From Pseudomonas sp. St316 (GTDB lineage: Bacteria > Pseudomonadota > Gammaproteobacteria > Pseudomonadales > Pseudomonadaceae), in contig NZ_AP021901.1 of the NCBI RefSeq assembly GCF_018325905.1, positions 1,612,001-1,676,000 on the forward strand: 64,000 nucleotides of DNA. Direction: 5' to 3'. Position numbers and translations under genes: made by a program. Shown one piece after another: positions 60,167-64,000 of this stretch (its first letter is position 1; every line of letters starts with the position of its first letter). Under the pieces are notes generated by a model that was not told the origin of the DNA, did not search any database, and was given only the letters and a program-made list of their open reading frames with translations.

Positions 60167-60442
60167 TTAGATCAACCCCTGCTCACGCGCAATCTTCCCC
60201 GCCAGATGACGCGAACTGACCCCGAATTTTCGGCGAATGTTATTGAAGTGATAATTCACATTGGCCTCGCTGCAATCGACGATCACGGCAATCTCCCAGG
60301 AAGATTTGCCAACCTCGCTCCACTGCAGGAACTCCTTTTCCCGGTTTGTCAGCCGGACGGCTGGAGGCTGTTTGCTCTCCGTGGAATGGAGGCGGGTCTG
60401 GTAGGGCGACGGATGTCCAGGAACAACGGTGGCGTGGTACAT
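60167..60442 (-). CDS. Stand-alone LuxR-type HTH regulator without autoinducer domain
   Basis: A 91-residue protein, mostly one GerE/LuxR DNA-binding domain: [45 protein letters not shown] and a final GLI. The sequence is closest in style to the C-termini of quorum-sensing LuxR proteins ([16 protein letters not shown]). No AHL-binding or receiver domain precedes it. The start ATG 60442 has a strong GGGAGA 6 nt upstream, and in-frame ATGs up to 60466 lack one. A lux-type box with a TATAAC -10 lies upstream, so autoregulation is likely. Confidence 0.85.
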   Translation of the reverse strand: MYHATVVPGHPSPYQTRLHSTESKQPPAVRLTNREKEFLQWSEVGKSSWEIAVIVDCSEANVNYHFNNIRRKFGVSSRHLAGKIAREQGLI

Positions 60443-60591
60443 GAAAATTCTCCCATTCATCATCATTGATGGCGTGGGGGCGGCGCAATCTACCTACTGC
60501 TTGATGGCATGGTTCGCACGGCCCTTCTTCGGGCCCCTAAACAGGGCTGGAGGCACGGGTTCGTTATAGCTCGATTCAAGCCCTCTGAAAC

Positions 60592-60607
60592 CTGTCAGAC
60601 ATTACAG
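60592..60607 (-). promoter_or_regulatory. lux-type palindrome, site E, promoter of the luxR gene
   Basis: CTGTCAGACATTACAG (plus strand) keeps CT-N12-AG and one mismatch between the arms. Read on the minus strand, TATAAC (60568-60563) starts 39 nt after the first base of the box, the same geometry as sites B, C and D. The predicted transcript start is near 60557, about 115 nt before the luxR start codon. Confidence 0.65.
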
Positions 60608-60662
60608 GTGCAGGACGCAAGGGACGGGAATCGCACCCTTTAAAATTTGCATTCCGGCAACC

Positions 60663-60678
60663 ACGGGTATATACACGC
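60663..60678. promoter_or_regulatory. Putative MarR operator at the marR start
   Basis: ACGGGTATATACACGC, one arm of which is identical to the perfect palindrome upstream of the MFS gene. It ends 3 nt before the marR ATG, so binding would block initiation and suggests autorepression. Confidence 0.6.
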
Positions 60679-60681
60679 ACC

Positions 60682-61086
60682 ATGCTTCCTTCCCAATGTT
60701 TATGCATCAACCTGCGTCGTGCCGCCCGTGGCGTCAGCAGGTATTACGACGGCGCTCTCGACGGCTTCGGGATCAACGTTGCCCAGTATTCTTTGCTGAG
60801 CAACCTGGCGCGCCTGGACCAGCCGAGTATTTCTTCCCTGGCCGAGGCCATGGGCCTGGATCGCAGCACCCTGGGGCGGAACCTGCGGGTGCTCGAAGGG
60901 GAGGGGCTGGTGAAGCTGGCCGAGGGTGAAGACTTGCGCAACCGCATCGTCGAACTCACCGAGGCCGGGAGTGCCCGGTTGGCCGCGGCGTTGCCGGCCT
61001 GGGAAGCGGCGCAACAACGGTTGATCGATAAGCTGGGCGCCGAAAAGCGCACAGCGTTGCTGGCCTTGCTGGATGAACTGGCGTGA
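60682..61086 (+). CDS. MarR-family transcriptional regulator
   Basis: A 134-residue winged-helix repressor with the helix-turn-helix in PSISSLAEAMGLDRSTLGRNLRVLEGEGLV and the wing in DLRNRIVELTEAGSARL. There is no clear Shine-Dalgarno sequence before ATG 60682, where an operator-like palindrome lies instead, so a leaderless message is possible. It precedes the MFS gene by 52 nt, and both have related palindromes upstream. Confidence 0.9.
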   Translation: MLPSQCLCINLRRAARGVSRYYDGALDGFGINVAQYSLLSNLARLDQPSISSLAEAMGLDRSTLGRNLRVLEGEGLVKLAEGEDLRNRIVELTEAGSARLAAALPAWEAAQQRLIDKLGAEKRTALLALLDELA

Positions 61087-61107
61087 AGCCGGTTCGTTCG
61101 ATAACAA

Positions 61108-61123
61108 GCGGGTATATACCCGC
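61108..61123. promoter_or_regulatory. Putative MarR operator upstream of the MFS gene
   Basis: GCGGGTATATACCCGC, a perfect 16-bp palindrome 15 nt before the MFS start codon. It shares CGGGTATATAC with the site at 60663. Confidence 0.65.
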
Positions 61124-61138
61124 GAGCGGAGAATAAGA

Positions 61139-62347
61139 ATGACATCGATGTGGCGTACCTGTGGTTGGGTCCTGGTGGGCAGTGCGCTGATCCTGGCGTT
61201 GTCCCTGGGCGTGCGGCATGGCTTCGGCCTGTTCCTGGCGCCCATGAGTGCCGAGTTCGGCTGGGGCCGCGGGGTATTCGCCTTTGCCATCGCCTTGCAG
61301 AACCTGGTATGGGGCATTGCGCAGCCGTTCACCGGTGCGTTGGCCGACCGCTTCGGCGCGGCGAAAGTGGTGCTGGTCGGTGGGGTCCTGTATGCCATCG
61401 GCCTGGTGTTCATGGGGCTGTCGGATTCGGCCTGGTCGTTGTCGTTGAGCGCCGGGCTGTTGATCGGCATCGGCCTGTCCGGCACGTCGTTTTCGGTGAT
61501 CCTCGGCGTGGTTGGGCGCGCCGTGCCGCCGGAGAAACGCAGCCTGGGCATGGGCATCGCCAGTGCCGCCGGTTCCTTCGGCCAGTTCGCCATGTTGCCG
61601 GGCACGCTGGGGCTGATCGGCTGGCTGGGGTGGTCGGCGGCGTTGTTGGTGCTGGGTCTGCTGGTGGCGCTGATCGTGCCGTTGGTGAGCATGCTCAAGG
61701 ATGCGCCGCTGCCGGTGTCCGGCCATGAGCAGACCTTGTCCGAAGCGTTGCGCGAGGCGTGCAGCCATTCGGGATTCTGGTTGTTGGCCCTGGGGTTTTT
61801 CGTGTGTGGTTTCCAGGTGGTGTTCATCGGCGTGCACTTGCCGGCCTACCTGGTGGACCAGCACTTGGCTGCCAGCGTTGGCACAACGGTGCTGGCCCTG
61901 GTCGGCCTGTTCAATATCTTCGGTACCTACACCGCCGGTTGGCTGGGCGGGCGCATGTCCAAGCCGCGCTTGCTGACCGGCCTGTACCTGATACGTGCCG
62001 TGGTGATCGGCCTGTTCCTGTGGCTGCCGGTGACCACCACCACGGCCTATCTGTTCGGCATGGCAATGGGGTTGCTCTGGCTGTCCACCGTGCCCTTGAC
62101 CAACGGCACCGTCGCCACCCTGTTCGGTGTGCGAAATCTCTCGATGCTGGGTGGGATCGTGTTCCTGTTCCACCAATTGGGCTCGTTTCTCGGTGGCTGG
62201 CTGGGTGGAGTGGTGTATGACCGCACCGGCAGCTACGATTTGATCTGGCAGGTGTCGATCCTCCTCAGCCTGCTGGCGGCGGCGCTGAACTGGCCGGTGC
62301 GTGAGCGTCCGGTGGCGCGCCTGCAAGCCCAGGTCGGTGCCGCATGA
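61139..62347 (+). CDS. Major facilitator superfamily transporter
   Basis: A 402-residue inner-membrane protein with about 12 predicted helices, resembling the MFS monocarboxylate/oxalate-like subfamily ([21 protein letters not shown] at the N-terminus, [17 protein letters not shown] after helix 2, [21 protein letters not shown] in the middle). The substrate is unknown. GGAG precedes ATG 61139. It is probably repressed by the adjacent MarR protein. Confidence 0.9.
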   Translation: MTSMWRTCGWVLVGSALILALSLGVRHGFGLFLAPMSAEFGWGRGVFAFAIALQNLVWGIAQPFTGALADRFGAAKVVLVGGVLYAIGLVFMGLSDSAWSLSLSAGLLIGIGLSGTSFSVILGVVGRAVPPEKRSLGMGIASAAGSFGQFAMLPGTLGLIGWLGWSAALLVLGLLVALIVPLVSMLKDAPLPVSGHEQTLSEALREACSHSGFWLLALGFFVCGFQVVFIGVHLPAYLVDQHLAASVGTTVLALVGLFNIFGTYTAGWLGGRMSKPRLLTGLYLIRAVVIGLFLWLPVTTTTAYLFGMAMGLLWLSTVPLTNGTVATLFGVRNLSMLGGIVFLFHQLGSFLGGWLGGVVYDRTGSYDLIWQVSILLSLLAAALNWPVRERPVARLQAQVGAA

Positions 62348-62463
62348 GTCGCGTCGGCCCGTGGCTGGTGGCGCTCGGCGCCGGCGTGTTGCTGGCCTTC
62401 GCCTGGTGGGGCTGGCATCAGGGCGGGTTGGCCTTGATGCAGTTGGGCATGGGGGTGTGTTGA
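62344..62463 (+). CDS. 39-residue putative membrane protein overlapping the MFS gene
   Basis: Begins [19 protein letters not shown] and ends LMQLGMGVC, with one hydrophobic helix (about residues 7-22) and Trp-rich WWGWH. The ATG overlaps the MFS stop in ATGA, the usual mark of translational coupling. It may be an accessory peptide of the transporter. Short, so confidence is moderate. Confidence 0.55.
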   Translation: MSRVGPWLVALGAGVLLAFAWWGWHQGGLALMQLGMGVC

Positions 62464-62528
62464 ACAATGGACGGCATCGGACGCTGCGAGTAACGTCGTG
62501 GTCTGAAATGCTTTCTAGGAAAATCGAC

Positions 62529-63080
62529 ATGTTGATGCGCTGGTTTGCTGTTCCCGCCCTGTTGCTGGCTGCGACCGGGCACGTCTGGGCCGCCGGTTGC
62601 CCGCCGTTGCTGGAGGGTTCCTTGCCCAAGTTGCGGGCCAAGGAAACCATCGACCTGTGCCAACGCTTCGCCGGCAAGCCGCTGGTGGTGGTCAACACCG
62701 CCAGCTTCTGCGGCTTCGCCCCCCAGTTCAAAGGCCTCGAGGCGCTTAATCAACGCTACAAGGACCAAGGGTTGCAGGTGCTGGGTGTGCCTTCCAATGA
62801 CTTCAAGCAGGAAGCCAAGGACGGGGCTGAAACCGCCAAGGTCTGCTACGTCAACTACGGGGTGACTTTCACCATGACCGAACCACAGCCGGTGCGTGGT
62901 GCGGATGCGATACCGCTGTTCAGGCACCTGGCTGAACAATCCGGCGCGCCGAAATGGAATTTCTACAAGTACGTGGTGGACCGCCAGGGCAATGTCGTTG
63001 GCAGTTTTTCCAGCCGGATCAAGCCTGACGATCCCGATTTCATCAAGGCGGTAGAGGCGGCCATTGCCTCGAAGCCCTGA
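62529..63080 (+). CDS. Periplasmic glutathione peroxidase-like protein
   Basis: A 183-residue thiol peroxidase of the GPx family with a signal peptide ([21 protein letters not shown]). The peroxidatic Cys is in [18 protein letters not shown], the Gln/Asn segment is [16 protein letters not shown] (where GPx normally has N-Q-F), and the Trp is in [11 protein letters not shown]. It probably reduces peroxides in the periplasm, likely using thioredoxin-type donors. ATG 62529 has AGGA 8 nt upstream. Confidence 0.88.
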   Translation: MLMRWFAVPALLLAATGHVWAAGCPPLLEGSLPKLRAKETIDLCQRFAGKPLVVVNTASFCGFAPQFKGLEALNQRYKDQGLQVLGVPSNDFKQEAKDGAETAKVCYVNYGVTFTMTEPQPVRGADAIPLFRHLAEQSGAPKWNFYKYVVDRQGNVVGSFSSRIKPDDPDFIKAVEAAIASKP

Positions 63081-63092
63081 TCGCCAGCCACG

Positions 63093-63131
63093 AAAAAGCC
63101 CCGCTTCTTTGCAGAATGCGGGGCTTTTTTT
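63093..63131. terminator. Bidirectional Rho-independent terminator
   Basis: AAAAAGCCCCGC and GCGGGGCTTTTTTT with a 13-nt loop, between the convergent peroxidase and FadL-type genes. It has long T-runs in both directions. Confidence 0.93.
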
Positions 63132-63170
63132 CGCTTCAGGTGGCGAGGGGTTCAGGTTCGCCGTGAAACA

Positions 63171-64000
63171 TCAGAAGCGGTAGGTTGCACCCACACCGAA
63201 ACCGTTGGCGCTGTTTTCATATTTGGCGTTGTAGGACTGGCCGAGGGCATTGCTGCCGCTGACGTTGACTTTTTCTTCCTTGAGGTAGGAGTAGGCCACG
63301 TCGATGGTCAGGTCGTCGGTTGGGCTCCAGCCGGCACCGAGGCTGAAGATGGTCCGGTCGCCGGTCGGGATGCGTGGCGAGCGGTCGGTGTTGTTGGTGG
63401 GGGCCTGGTCGAAGGACAGGCCGGTACGCAGTACCCACTGTTTGTTCAACTGGTAGGAAGTACCAATGGCGTAGGCCCAGGTGTCGTGCCAGTTTTGTTC
63501 TTCGGTGATGTTGGTGAAGAAGTTTGGAGCCAGGGGGCCAGTCACACCGTCATTCTTCACGGTGATTTCTTTCAAGCGGCTCCAGCGCGTCCAGGTGCTA
63601 CCGGCGTAGACGGTCCAGGCATCATTGATTTGCTGGGTGACCGAAAAGTCCACCGATTCGGGTGTCGTAATGTCCAGCGAAGCATCGTAGCGCGCGTCAC
63701 TCAGGAAGCCGGGAGGAGTGCCCGCCCCGGGACTGATTTCGGTGTGGCCTTCAAGCTTGTACTTGACCTTGGAGTGATAGGTCAGGCCAACACGGGTGGT
63801 ATCGGTCGCCTGGACCAGCACGCCGATGTTGTAGCCATAACCAATGTCGTCGCCCTTGATCTTCACGTCGCCATCGTTAGGCGACAGTGGTGTGCTCAGG
63901 GTCGATTCCAGTGCGCCGGAGATACGGTTGATAGTCGGGCCGAAACCGATCGATACCTTGTCGTTGAAGGCATAGCTGACGGTTGGCTGGAACGTGACGA
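63171..64000 (-). CDS. OmpP1/FadL-type outer membrane porin, 5' end outside window
   Basis: 276 C-terminal residues of a 14-stranded FadL-like hydrophobic-compound porin. Visible: VSYAFNDKVSIGFGPTINR, GYNIGVLVQATDTTRVGLTYHSKVKYKLEGH (short parts: GLTYHSKVKYKL), ESVDFSVTQQINDAWTVY and the terminal GFGVGATYRF with a C-terminal Phe. The frame stays open to the window edge, so the signal peptide and plug are not seen. Confidence 0.9.
   Translation of the reverse strand, partial: VTFQPTVSYAFNDKVSIGFGPTINRISGALESTLSTPLSPNDGDVKIKGDDIGYGYNIGVLVQATDTTRVGLTYHSKVKYKLEGHTEISPGAGTPPGFLSDARYDASLDITTPESVDFSVTQQINDAWTVYAGSTWTRWSRLKEITVKNDGVTGPLAPNFFTNITEEQNWHDTWAYAIGTSYQLNKQWVLRTGLSFDQAPTNNTDRSPRIPTGDRTIFSLGAGWSPTDDLTIDVAYSYLKEEKVNVSGSNALGQSYNAKYENSANGFGVGATYRF

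Overview
The window looks like a chromosomal segment of a fluorescent-group Pseudomonas. The evidence is high GC, a GacS sensor kinase next to a D-lactate dehydrogenase, the order gacS - cysM - rlmD - relA - mazG, an aerobic-type cobalamin cluster, and many REP palindromes in the intergenic gaps. Both ends are cut: wrbA at the left and a FadL-type porin gene at the right.

Layout. 1-6.5 kb: wrbA/arsC, a thioredoxin-like lipoprotein, a META-domain lipoprotein with a zinc-ribbon-like partner, ldhA and gacS. 6.7-7.6 kb: a small unknown gene preceded by a decayed tandem copy. 7.9-14.1 kb: cysM, rlmD, relA, mazG and a DUF2058 gene. 14.2-15.3 kb: a small conserved gene and an orphan AT-rich lipoprotein. 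15.6-24.4 kb: housekeeping genes (DUF3108, purN, purM, DUF2066, an AI-2E permease, hda, two NlpC/P60 lipoproteins, a PQQ-type sugar dehydrogenase). 25.4-34.8 kb: a cobalamin riboswitch followed by ten cobalamin genes in two translationally coupled runs. 35-60.4 kb: an accessory region of large proteins. 60.7-64 kb: a marR/MFS pair, a 39-codon membrane protein, a periplasmic glutathione peroxidase and the partial porin.

The accessory region (about 35-60.4 kb) is the unusual part. It holds two long Ig-like proteins around an autotransporter, a frameshifted RHS gene on the minus strand, and a plus-strand run made of a third Ig-like protein, three paralogous large proteins beginning M-x-(G/S)-NSLE-(S/T)-LL, and a second RHS gene whose 3' end is decayed. 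The two RHS genes are inverted paralogues flanking that run. A stand-alone LuxR-type DNA-binding protein lies just beyond it.

A 16-bp lux-type palindrome (best form CTGTCAACTCTGACAG) occurs upstream of five transcription units: the decayed small gene (6.75 kb), the orphan lipoprotein (14.65 kb), the first Ig-like gene (34.8 kb), the run of paralogues (46.1 kb, degenerate) and luxR itself (60.6 kb). In four of the five a -10-like hexamer begins exactly 39 nt after the first base of the box. This suggests a dispersed regulon of one LuxR-family activator, perhaps the HTH-only protein encoded here. The product functions (secreted, toxin-like) are inferred. No immunity gene or secretion apparatus was recognised. 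Several reading-frame breaks fall in mononucleotide runs, so base-calling error must be excluded before calling those genes dead.
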